From positions 372,001-436,000 of the forward strand of contig JAHLEZ010000019.1 of the NCBI GenBank assembly GCA_020726505.1: DNA of 64,000 nucleotides. Direction: 5' to 3'. Positions 49,767-59,584 of the stretch are shown here, piece by piece (positions within the stretch are counted from its first letter, which is position 1; each line of letters opens with the position of its first letter). Made by a program: the position numbers and the translations under genes. The notes below the pieces were generated by a model. It had not been told where the DNA came from and did no database searches. It worked only from the letters and a program-made list of their open reading frames with translations. Source of the DNA: Leptodontidium sp. MPI-SDFR-AT-0119 (lineage: Eukaryota; Ascomycota; Leotiomycetes; Helotiales; Leptodontidiaceae).

Positions 49767-50051
49767 TATTACGACTTACGATACGCCTCGTATTCTAACC
49801 GACATAAGCTTATAATATCGCTAGTTATGCGACGGCGCTAAGCCTAATAAAGAAGACTAAGTGGCGAGCCTGCGATATATTAACGTAAATAACACTCGAC
49901 TACGCTAAGCCTCATTAAGAGGGTCTTTTATATATTTATACTCGAGCTCTCCTTTTCTCCTTGTCTTTTCTTCTCGATTCTAAGCGTAGCTTTAGGTCTA
50001 AATACAAAGCTAGAGTCTACTCGCCGTATCAACCTCTTGCTAGCCGTAACA
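49767..50051 (+). repeat. 3' LTR of the gypsy element
   Basis: Starts TATTACGACTT (the TG end mutated to TA) and ends CCGTAACA. It differs from the 5' LTR largely by G/A and C/T changes, plus a deletion near the poly-T stretch. Confidence 0.88.
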
Positions 50052-50082
50052 GACGGCCAAAAGTTAACACTAACTCCCTGGA

Positions 50083-51302
50083 GGCATTCAACTAGTGGTT
50101 GGAGCTCCCGACAACGTAAATAGCTCCTTTAAAGCGCCGTAGACGTAAGAGTATTCCTAAAGAGTATAAAGAGGAAGTCCCTGATCCTGCGACTTCTTCT
50201 CCTAAGTCACAGCGCCTAAAAACAAGTGTAAGGGGGCCGGAACAAGAGGTAGTAAATATCTTATCTTCCCGAGTTACTTTACCTTCGTCCCTAACGACTA
50301 CGACTAGCACGTATAAGGGGAAAGAGCAGGTTTTTGACCTAAATATACTATTCGACAAGCCTGCGCAGTGGGTTAGATTTAATATTTAGCTATTAATTAA
50401 TAAAAAGCCGTAAAACACTATTATTAAAAGCTTTAATATTAATTAGATTACTAATCGAGTTAGATATAAATTAATCTGCGAATTAATCATAGAAAGGGGT
50501 ATAACTCCATGGGGCTAAGGCTAGATATCTTAAGCCGTCGAAATAGCCTGTGAAAATAGCCTTTAAGTTCGTATATAATAATCTAAAAACCCTTACGTTA
50601 AAGGTTACAGTACAAGATCAAGAAACATTTGTCGATGCCATAGTTCCCCTACGAATTTACAAGTAAAGGAGGCTATAATTAGTAAAAGAGATTATTATAT
50701 TCACATATTAATCGGGAAGTTTCAGAATCCGACGAGGAACGGCCTAAACGCAAGGGTAAAGGAAAGTCTAAAGTAAATAAGGTCCGGGATACTATTAGAC
50801 CTACTCCTTTAAGGCGAGAAACTAGTTAAATCTAAGCCCTAAACTGTGATTTATTCTAAGAAGCCTTAAACTAACTAGAAGAAAGTAGAGATTTAACCTT
50901 AACTCCTCGCGATTCTATTACTTCCCGATAGTTAGCTGGTTTTATTAAAAGCGACAGCTAAACGAACTTCAAGCTAAAGCTCTCTAGTATAAAGAAGTTA
51001 GATTAAACTGTGTAAGGAATTACAGCCAAATTAAATTAAAGTGGCTTTACTATAAAGCAACTAACTTAACTCCTGTTGTTACAAGCTGTCGATAAAATTA
51101 CTAACCGAGCGTCTACTCCAGCCCCCCCCCCCCCCCACCCTCAACAGGCAACTTACACTCCTAGCCCTTACCCTCAACAAGGACCTACGTACGAATCTCA
51201 TGCCGAGTAGTCCGGTATTTTCCAATTATATATATATCCCCTACTAAATACGGCTCCCGGGCTTTATAAATTAAGTAATATGCCTACAGTTTTGTCACTA
51301 CT
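50083..51302 (+). pseudogene. Unidentified transposon protein remnant
   Basis: A plus-strand frame reads KRRRRKSIPKEYKEEVPDPA, VVNILSSRVTLPSS, EQVFDLNILFDKPAQWVRFN and, after a frame change near 50720, SESDEERPKRKGKGKSKVNK, SRDLTLTPRDSITSR, LLLLQAVDKITNRAST, a polyproline run at 51120-51136 and TYTPSPYPQQGPTYESHAE. From 50800 to 51120 nearly all interruptions are TAA or TAG where CAA or CAG would give glutamine. The chain is cut by the inverted LTR at 51303. I do not recognise the family: it could be a gag or a DNA-transposon accessory protein. Confidence 0.45.
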
Positions 51303-51604
51303 TGTTACGGCTGATAAGAGGTTGATACGGCGAGTTGACGCTAGCTATGTATTTAGGCCTCTAGCTACGCTTAGAATCGAAAAGAAAAGATAAGGAGGAA
51401 AGGAGAGCTTTTTATAAGGGAGGGCTCGAGTATATATATATGAAGTACCCTCCTAATAGGGCCTAGCGTAGTCGAGTGCTATTCACGTTAACATGTCGCA
51501 GGCTCGCCACTTAGTCTTCCCTATTGGGCTTAGCGCCGTCGCATAGCCAGCGATGCTACGAGCCCGTGTCGGTTAGAATACGAGGCGCATCGTAGGTCGT
51601 AACA
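51303..51604 (-). repeat. Inverted solo copy of the gypsy LTR
   Basis: 302 bases in reverse orientation to the LTRs at 43486 and 49767. Read on the minus strand it begins TGTTACGACC and ends CCGTAACA. It is closer to 43486-43786 than the 3' LTR is. The flanks CTACT and GTTTT do not match, so no target duplication is seen. Confidence 0.8.
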
Positions 51605-51704
51605 GTTTTAAAGGTTACGTTGTGAAGTTATATGTAGGGGCGCGTTTATAGTAGATGGCGGAGGTAAAGTCCTTAATTGATTTGGGGTGTCGGCTAAAAA
51701 TTAA

Positions 51705-51721
51705 GTTTTAAATCACGTTAT
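51705..51721 (-). repeat. Right inverted repeat of the composite block
   Basis: GTTTTAAATCACGTTAT, exact reverse complement of 43267-43283. Lies 132 bases beyond the stop-side end of the HeLo gene. Confidence 0.6.
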
Positions 51722-51853
51722 ACAAACAGTTGTAATAGGCAGTCAGAAGCGGATGACTGTGCTGCAGCGCTGTCTTGTATGTTCAGAAATGCATTTTTTC
51801 ATGTATGAAATGGCAGTCTTAGTAGTTTCATGAGTGAGATGAATGAGACTCTT

Positions 51854-53725
51854 TCAGACCCAAATTCGCTCGAGATTTCGAACGACCTGAAGCAAATCTG
51901 GTAGGGTATCAGGGCATTCTTCGGCGTTTGTCATCCCATACCTGAGACAGGTATGTACGACATCAGCGTAGATATCACCCATGCGGAACTTGAGCTGCCC
52001 CGTTGCCACCACTTGCTTGTCCAACCATTTTGGGATCTCGGCAATGCTGTCAAGTTTTACGCCAACGTTGCTATCTATTTTCCTTATCTCAACGCATTTT
52101 GCAACGATGTGCTTCAGTGCTTTCCACTCAGCCAGTTCCAGCAGCAACAATCCCAGACTGTACATGTCCATGTGCTTCTGGAAGGACGTCGACGGTTCCC
52201 CCAATGCATGAGGATGGCGGTATATGTCCGCCAGTGGTTCTTTCGATGGCTGCTCCGAGATCTCGCTTGGTGAGTCCTGCCTTGCGAAGCTGAAACCCGT
52301 GACGTACGGCTTGGACCAGCCATTTTCTTGGAAGAACATGACATTGTCGGATCGGATGTCCTTGTGTAGCCAACCAGCAGTATGAAAGCCTAGTAATGTT
52401 TTGCAAAGCTCTCTAGCCACCTGCAGACGATCCGTAATACTAATTGGAGCGAAAGTCTTAGCGTCGCGGATTAGCTCGGTCAATGACATTGCAAATTGTG
52501 TCTCTCTCGATATCTGGCTGATAGAAGACTTGGGCCAATGATATATAAAGACAAACCGAGCTTCCTCTTCGAGATATCCTTGACATCGCAAGGTGTGGAA
52601 AGAAGAACTCTTCGTCAAAGCAAGCAGTAGCGCAAGGTTCTTGACTCGTGAAGCCAGCTTGCCTTTTAGTCTCTGCGGTACATCTTTGTACTCGATCCAC
52701 ACTGGTTGACCATCGTAAAAGCCTTGAGCCACGTTGACGTTGATTGACTTCTGCGTGACGTTGGTCAACATGCTTCTATTCATGGCAGACAAGGTTGCAG
52801 AAACACTCCGCGCTTCTGTCTTTCCAGCAAGCTTAATGTCTTTGATCTCGATGCGTGTCAACTTGAGATCCGCAGCCAGAGAAACCACATCGTCAGCATA
52901 CGTGGGAGTAATACTACTATCAGCAACCTCGGATTGCTGCAAAGCACGCAACTCGCTGACGCTCTGACTGATTTGAATAACCCCAGCAAGGATTTGTCGC
53001 AGAGTGGCCGAAGAGTCCTCTCGTTGTACAGGATCAAGCAAGTTCCACAGACCGTTCACGATGCCGCGTACATCGCAAACCATATTCTCAAATTTTTGCT
53101 TGTCGACTGCCGCCCACCAAAGACGCTTCGGAAGGTGATTGTTCTTCTGTACAACTTTTGCCCGTAGTAGGATTCGTTGCCGCAGGGTATCTGGCACGAG
53201 TTTCTCCAGCACTGTCGTTGCCGTCCCATTCTCCTCGATCAGCGACGTGGTTTTGGGTCCAGCGAGGGTAGACTTGACGTCTGGTGTCTCCACCAGATCT
53301 AATTTGTACCGCTGTCGAAGTCCATCCGTGGTCAACATGATTTGGAGCTGAGCCATCAATTGAGATGCCACAGTGTAATTGAGCCTGGAGTCGACCGGCA
53401 CCTGTTCAAGACTTGCTTCATCCGCCACAGAGTGTGCCGCAATTGAGCCCTCGCTGACCGCACCGGGACTATCCTGAGTGGTTGCGGTATCGTGCTTGAG
53501 GTCATTGCCGTCGTTCTCACTAGACTGCAAATCGGAATCCTTCAGCAGCTCCACAGCTCTTGCCCACTGTATGAAGCGAGACTCTTCTACGCATAACATA
53601 GTTTGGAGAAGAGTTGCATCTTGGCCCAGATTGTGCGCTTTCGCTAGTAACGTGAAGCCCTTGATGATGCCGCCGAATACCTGGAAAGAAAGAGATACCA
53701 CAGCTAGAGCCGTGCCGGGGTCCAT
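51854..53725 (-). CDS. HeLo-domain protein with C-terminal pseudokinase
   Basis: An intronless 623-residue frame. The N-terminus (MDPGTALAVVSLSFQVFGGI then IKGFTLLAKAHNLGQDATLL) is the start pattern of the HeLo (prion-inhibition and propagation) domain, about residues 1-225, a membrane-active helical domain in HET-S. A helical linker (about 230-320) follows. The C-terminal kinase-like domain (about 335-615) has a lysine in VWIEYKDV (347) and LHKDIRSDNVMFF (454-461 for HKDIRSDN), but the DFG site reads TGFSFARQ (GFS at 477-479) and no glycine loop is evident, so catalysis is doubtful. HeLo is related to the four-helix bundle of MLKL, so the layout is MLKL-like. It probably acts in regulated cell death or recognition. 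It starts 240 bases from another transposon end. Confidence 0.83.
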   Translation of the reverse strand: MDPGTALAVVSLSFQVFGGIIKGFTLLAKAHNLGQDATLLQTMLCVEESRFIQWARAVELLKDSDLQSSENDGNDLKHDTATTQDSPGAVSEGSIAAHSVADEASLEQVPVDSRLNYTVASQLMAQLQIMLTTDGLRQRYKLDLVETPDVKSTLAGPKTTSLIEENGTATTVLEKLVPDTLRQRILLRAKVVQKNNHLPKRLWWAAVDKQKFENMVCDVRGIVNGLWNLLDPVQREDSSATLRQILAGVIQISQSVSELRALQQSEVADSSITPTYADDVVSLAADLKLTRIEIKDIKLAGKTEARSVSATLSAMNRSMLTNVTQKSINVNVAQGFYDGQPVWIEYKDVPQRLKGKLASRVKNLALLLALTKSSSFHTLRCQGYLEEEARFVFIYHWPKSSISQISRETQFAMSLTELIRDAKTFAPISITDRLQVARELCKTLLGFHTAGWLHKDIRSDNVMFFQENGWSKPYVTGFSFARQDSPSEISEQPSKEPLADIYRHPHALGEPSTSFQKHMDMYSLGLLLLELAEWKALKHIVAKCVEIRKIDSNVGVKLDSIAEIPKWLDKQVVATGQLKFRMGDIYADVVHTCLRYGMTNAEECPDTLPDLLQVVRNLERIWV

Positions 53726-53969
53726 TCTCCTAAGGAGTCTGGCACAACACTGTTGGCAGTTGTGTCGAGTATTTCGAATCAGCGGAATAATGGTGCTAAT
53801 CGCTTACGTTGCTCTTCGCGTGCTGTTGCAGATTTGAGCCTCGCATGATTGTGGTTTGCTCTTCTCTTTTTCAAAAGACTCATCTCGAGGGATGCCAGTC
53901 ATTAAATCAAGCCTTGTGCTCGTCACACGACCGGTAGCCCCTGCCCCTGCATGATAAGTCCCCACCTTA

Positions 53970-54364
53970 CCATTCCGGCCACCCCCTTATTCCGGCCACC
54001 CCGCTTAATTCCACTACTTCCTAATCAACTATTAATAACTTTATAGTTGTGTGTATGCCTGGAATGGGGGATGTTAAGACCATGCACTATGTTTGAATTC
54101 CCATCCCATTCATATCCAACAAAGAGCCCCTGCTCAGGAAGACGTTTATTATCACCTCCAGTAGCCCTTGTAACTCTCACGGCCGCCTGGCTCAACTTCC
54201 TCCTCTTTATCGCCTTCTTCTCCCTTCTCACCTTAGTCTTCGATGACCCGGTGGGCGTAACCCCGGGCATGATTTTCTTCTTATTATCTAGCGTAAAGTT
54301 CATAAAGGCAATTATCCCCGCCAATTTTAGGGTCTTAGGCATCGCTTACTTCGGCTTCGGTAAT
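53970..54364. mobile_element. Truncated pogo-like transposon end
   Basis: Left end with two copies of TTCCGGCCACCCC followed by CGCTTAATTCC, the same layout as the TIR at 12157 (repeated unit, then CGCTTAATTC, then ACTTCCTA...TCAA). TA precedes it at 53968-53969. A minus-strand frame (54025-54342) is basic in the middle (KTKVRREKKAIKRRKL), as expected for the end of such a transposase. The other end is missing; AT-rich gypsy debris starts at about 54380. Confidence 0.55.
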
Positions 54365-54379
54365 TTTCTCTTATTCTAG

Positions 54380-55990
54380 CGCTAAGAAGACTATTCAATT
54401 ACTCTCTTCTTAATATTAATAATATAATATTACGTTAATAGTTAAGTAATACTACCGGAACTATTATATATACTAACGAATTTAAGTCCCCTAAGATAAA
54501 AAGCTTAAATTCCTTTATTTTCTCCCTGTTTCGTTTTAACCCTAAAAATATATTATAATAAATTATTATATTTTCTTTAAAAATAAGTATAGCTTTAATA
54601 ATATCTTTATTTTTATTAATCGTTTTAGTAAATAAGCAATTAGTATCTCTTATTATAAGACTACCGATGCCCGTAAGCTAGTTAAGATATATATTTATTA
54701 TATGTATTATTACTTTAGCGCTTCCTTAACTATTACTTTTAATAAAAGACCTTAATATATCTCTCGATTTTAAACCGCACTTATTCAAATCCTCGGAACT
54801 AAGAGATAGCTTTCTACTACTAATTACTCTTAAACTAATAGCTAAACTAAAGTTTATAACTAATACTTATAAAGAAGACTTAGACCTTTCGTCGCTCATT
54901 ACTAAAACGACTAATTAAAGCTTTTACTTATTATAAATTACGCTTAGATATCCCTCTTATATAATTCTCCAAGAGAGCTCTCTCTATTTAAGGTAATTTA
55001 TAAATATACACTACGCACGAATTAAGATTAGAAAAGTAACTTATTAAACTTAGTTATACCCGCTAATAAGTTAAATACTTAATAAGTCGTTAATTATACT
55101 AAACGATAATATAAGGCATAAGAAATAGCTTAATTAAACCTCACTAAGGTCTAAGTTAAGATAGCTCGGTCTTATAACACTGCTCATCGCGTTATTAACT
55201 TCGCTAAAGATAGCTTAATTTAGCTTGATATACGTTACTTTAAGACACTACGTCTATTTAAGAAATTAAATATACTAATAAACGAACTTTTTAAAGTACT
55301 TAAAAAAGTCGAAAACTTATACTACCTAAAACTACTAGTAAGTATAAAAGTCTATAACGTCTTTTTAACGAGTAAGCTGCGTAAAGATCTTAATAATCCC
55401 TTATTAAGCTAAGAGTAAGATATGCCCTTACTAATTAATATTATAAGTAATAATAAATAAAAACTAGAAGAAATACTTATTTATTATAAGAAAAGTAAGA
55501 CTTTCTCTTACCGCGTTACTTAACTTAATTAAAACGTTAATCTAGACTAATATAACGCTTTTAACTTTAAGTATACTTCGTATAAAGTTAAAGATTTCTA
55601 TCTTAGTTACCCCGAGTAAGCAAGCCCTCTTATAAAGCTCTTTAAATAAATTAAGGCTTAAGAAGATAGTGTTAACGATTATGATAACCTTAATAGCGAT
55701 AAGGAAATAAACTAACGCTCGAGGACGAGCTTTTTCCGGAGAAGAGAGTAATATAACAATTAGAAGCGCCTAGAGCCTTATTTCCGGTATGCTGGCTAGC
55801 CGAGCATTACCGAGATTAAACGAGCCCATAGCGCTCCCCTCTTTTATATATAAAGCTCTACTCTCCTTACTTTCTTTCTTACTTAGTTATCTTCACATAT
55901 TATCTGTTAAGCTATGTGAGGCCGCATACACACGTAAGTGCTGTCTTATTAGGGCTAGCGTCATGCTAATTAAAATTCTCTTTTGATTTT
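54380..55990 (+). mobile_element. Gypsy-type retrotransposon fragment with LTR-like end
   Basis: AT-rich and RIP-like. Plus-strand fragments such as VYNVFLTSKLRKD and FNFKYTSYKVKDFYLSYPE (55340-55610) match the post-integrase tail of fungal Ty3/gypsy polyproteins, where VHNVFHVSKLRK is usual. A GC-richer stretch at about 55760-55985 is probably its LTR. The 5' part is absent. Confidence 0.55.
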
Positions 55991-58900
55991 ATTCTTTTAG
56001 CAAGAGTTTATATATTATATAAAAAGGAGACAAGTTGAATATTGCTTTTCTTTAATTTCTATACTTAAATTTCTGAACTTTTTATAATATTAATATATTG
56101 TAAATTTTTTTCTATAAGTTTAAAATTGTTATTTTTAATTATTTCTTTATTATTATTTCTTGTTATTATTTTATAACAAATTAAAAAAGCTCGAAACGAC
56201 AATCAACTCACTTTGGTCTATCACTGCGACCCAGAGACCATCTTATTTTCTTCTCTATAGGTACCACAACTGGAAGCTCTATTCGTGCACCCCTCCCCCC
56301 ATTGAAGATCGAAATCCTTGGCTCCAATCTGAACACCAAGTGTTTCGGTCCGCGTTACTATGATGTGGGGTGTATAGAGTGTGTGAAATATGTGTGATGC
56401 GACTGATGTCTATCTAAGTCTGGTTGTAACTACATGCTACTACCAGTTACTTATATACCTTTTCGCAGAAGAAGAGCCTTGAAGAAACTCCTACTAGGGC
56501 ATTGATTATTCATTTCACTGTGGCCTAGGTTTGGGCCAGGCTGGATATACTAAAGCCTTTCTTCAGTCTCGCAAGCATCGCGCTCATGAAGCGATGCACC
56601 TCGGTTCTCTGTAAGCCAAATTATTTCCTATAAATACTCTAGGTTCTACATCACCCAAAAAGCAGAGTGCTGCTCTTGGATACGTCGTCGTCCATCGGAA
56701 GATTGAAGCTTGATGTGCGACACTCCTCGAGTCCTCCCTTATCCACTCAGTCGGACATTAAACTCTCCCCATGAACTTATGCATAAGCCTATGAAATCGT
56801 TTTTGCCAGTCACATTCATTGTCACCGAATCTCTGCCAGACGAGAGGTGGCGGCTTTCCCAACAACTTTACCGTGTATTAACAAAAGTAAAAGATATGAC
56901 AGCAAAAGCTAACCACACTTGAAAGCATAAAACGCTGATCCTCAGAAAAGCCGTAACTTAATCTCCAAGTGTACCCAGCAGAGCGAATCGACGTGTTTGT
57001 GGATGAATTGCTCACTCCTCGAAAAGTGGAAATGAAAAGCAAGGAGTTAACAGCATTCCCGTCCTTCCAATGAGCGGTGGTTTCGGTCGTGACGAATATA
57101 ATATGGAGGAAGATGGTTATTTATAGGTACAATCACGTCGAAACTACTTTAGCTCGAAATTCCAAGTTGAACAGGTTGAACGGCTGTTATCGGCGTAGAT
57201 TCACCAGCATGCATTGCTCACTACTCAGTCCCCATACCCCTGCAAAGGCTGCGAGGTATGTCATCCTGGGACTAGAATTAATGGATTCCCAAACACTTTT
57301 GGCAACATGTATATATGTCACTTTTTCTGCTGGAGTGAAATTGCAAGAATGCGTTGCGGTGGACCTGGGATGGTTAAGGGTTTTGCGTAGTTTTGAAGTA
57401 TCACTTCAACCTCCCAAAGTCCATGCATCTAGCTCGAGGACTATGATTTCCTTTTCGACATCTATAGATATTTGCGTGGTATTTGCCCGGGTGACAAAGG
57501 AGGGGAAGTCATCGCAGTGTGTACAGGCATTCCTGGGTGTGGACATAAACGATGGTAAGCGAGGGATTGTCAACAATCCCCGGAGCGACAACACCTCATC
57601 ATACTTTCACATCTCTTAGAAGACCGAACTTTTCTGTATCATGGAAACTGTATAGAGGCAGATATGAATCTTCAAAGGTGACACTTAGCTGCAATATGTC
57701 AACTAACGGGGTAGTTCTATCTCTCCACCGAAATACCCCTCAGACATCCATCCAGCTCCGTGTCTCTAGCATATTTCTCGTTGCCTATCCTGTAGATCTG
57801 AGTGCGTGTATATATAGACATACAATAGTAGGCCATATCAAGCACTCTTCTATGACTAATCAAAATTTGCTGAAAATCTAAATACAAGTGAATCGTGAAA
57901 TGAATATCCTTCCAACGCACGGAAATCTAGGTACTCTACTCCCGCATCCAGTCGCGATTCAACAGACCAATTGGCGATGCCTCAATTCAATTTTTCAGTG
58001 CAGCAAAGTACAGCCACCAATAACCTCTATATAACCGACCCCCGCACTTCCACAACTGACAAACAGGGTCTGCAATCGCAAGAAAGGAGGGATTTGATGG
58101 TTGCAAGTGGTGTGAAGGAGATGATACGACGCTTGCCTGTGCTGCAAAATTCAGGCGCTTCTTGGATTCAAGTTTCGGCCATGACTCGCACTAGTTGTTT
58201 TCTCATAGCGCGATTCGACGAGCTCCCCGAAGGCTGAATATCAAACGACAACAAAAACTCACATCGTGATAATCAATTTAAATGACAATGCTAAAACCTT
58301 GACAGGGACTCACACAAAGCAAACAGCGACAACTTCTTTCCACGGAACGGGGAGGCTACTCCACATCCACATCCACGACCACCAGCAAAATATCAAAACC
58401 TACCACGGAATCACTCTATGGCCATGAAGTAAAGAAAACTCACAACTATCAAATTCTTGCCATTTACAGCATGGTCTCTTGAAGAGAGGACTTCCTCAAC
58501 AGCAAGTAGAGTGTTTATATACCCATCCTCCAGAGCAAAATCAAAAAATCAAATCATTTTCACTAATCAGTAATCAAGAGATTCGACAGCACCAAGAGAA
58601 AGAGTCTGCTATTCACATTATGGCGTGATGAATCGATCCGCCAACCAGGTACCAAGCGTGATTATATTCACCCTTAACACCATTCTTAGACCATCAAACT
58701 CTTCAATTCTCAACTCCCATCCTTCGAATTGACCAAATCAGTTCTCTAGGAATATATAACTACCCTCTCTTATAAACTTCTCACAAACCAAACCAAACTC
58801 GGACCCGCTTTAGCATATTCGCTAAGATAGCAAGGCTTCCTGTCCCATCCCACCATTGTCCCCTCTCTCGCCCTAAAAGAATATTAATTTAATTCACAGC

Positions 58901-59584
58901 TGCCAATTTCAAATATCTTCAGAACATGGATACGGACGGAGTACTGAGTTCGGTGAAAGCAGACAAACACAAACACTTGGGAATTGATAGCAACAAGTAA
59001 TATGAACGACAGTGCCCATTCCTCCCTCGCAAATATTTAAGAAAGAAAGAAGAAGAAAAACTGGTAACGGAATCCATTAATCCAATCTTTTTTTATCTAC
59101 TTAAATATAACAAAAACAAAACATGGAGAGGCGAGGCGAGGCAAGGTGAAGTTTGAATTTTCAAAGCCGTCCTACTGTACGAACAGATAGAAGCCATTCT
59201 TCCACGCTGGGATACAGTAACGAGCAACATCAACAGCCAAGGATCTTGCTCAAGAACGACATCTCTCCTTATGGTCATCTGTTTGGGTTCTTCTTGCTTC
59301 TTAGTGAGTGTAGCGGAAGGGGGGAGGGGGGTGTTTATATACCTACCTCAGCTGGAGTCTCTCCTCACTCCCGAGAAAGTATCGGTCGCAGGCGCAGGAT
59401 AGTCGTTCTTGAGATTTCACCAATCTGTTTACGACTCTTTGACTTCTCCGCAAAACCTTTAGTTCAACTCTACGTCGATTCGTTCAGGCAATGCAGATCC
59501 AGATCCAAATGCAAGATATTTACAATTCCCCTCTTCCCTCTCTTCAAGCGTCCCCTCGATTATACCCTTTCTAACAACCCAATC
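55991..59584. other. Long region without a supported gene
   Basis: The first 170 bases are very AT-rich, after which composition is normal. Open frames at 57077-57619 (plus), 57406-57594 (minus, ending VEKEIIVLELDAWTLGG) and 57971-58237 (plus, 88 residues) have no recognised family and no convincing splice partners. The minus frame is the most protein-like and could be a last exon of a decayed gene. The right part is probably the 3' flank of the synthetase gene. Confidence 0.4.

Larger units (their letters stand above)
43486..50051 (+). mobile_element. Gypsy (Ty3) chromovirus-type LTR retrotransposon, RIP-degraded
   Basis: A 6566-bp element with LTRs of 301 and 285 bp, flanked by AACGG (43481-43485) and GACGG (50052-50056), a 5-base duplication differing by one G/A change. 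Plus-strand remnants, riddled with TAA/TAG stops, include reverse transcriptase FRLYVDYRKLN near 46760 and AYINDILIYS near 47060 (normally YIDD), an integrase-like TIDFVKLLLNKYGYN near 48560 and a chromodomain-like WEIKGILNFKVI near 49470. Protein order (protease/RT/RNase H, then integrase, then chromodomain) is that of Ty3/gypsy. The element is dead. Confidence 0.85.
43267..51721. mobile_element. Composite transposon block with possible inverted ends
   Basis: ATAACGTGATTTAAAAC at 43267-43283 recurs as its exact reverse complement at 51705-51721, and similarity continues inward for about 20 more bases. Between them lie an inserted gypsy element (43486-50051), a coding remnant (50052-51302) and an inverted LTR. 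I infer an older element of unknown family that received the gypsy insertion about 200 bp inside its left end. No flanking target duplication is clear. Confidence 0.5.

Noticed and set aside
51854..53725. Direct orthologue of animal MLKL
   Set aside because: Only the domain order and the known HeLo-MLKL relation support a link; no sequence-level orthology can be claimed.
57077..57619. 180-codon plus-strand frame
   Set aside because: Uneven composition, no motif, no splice partners, and a competing minus-strand frame in the same place.
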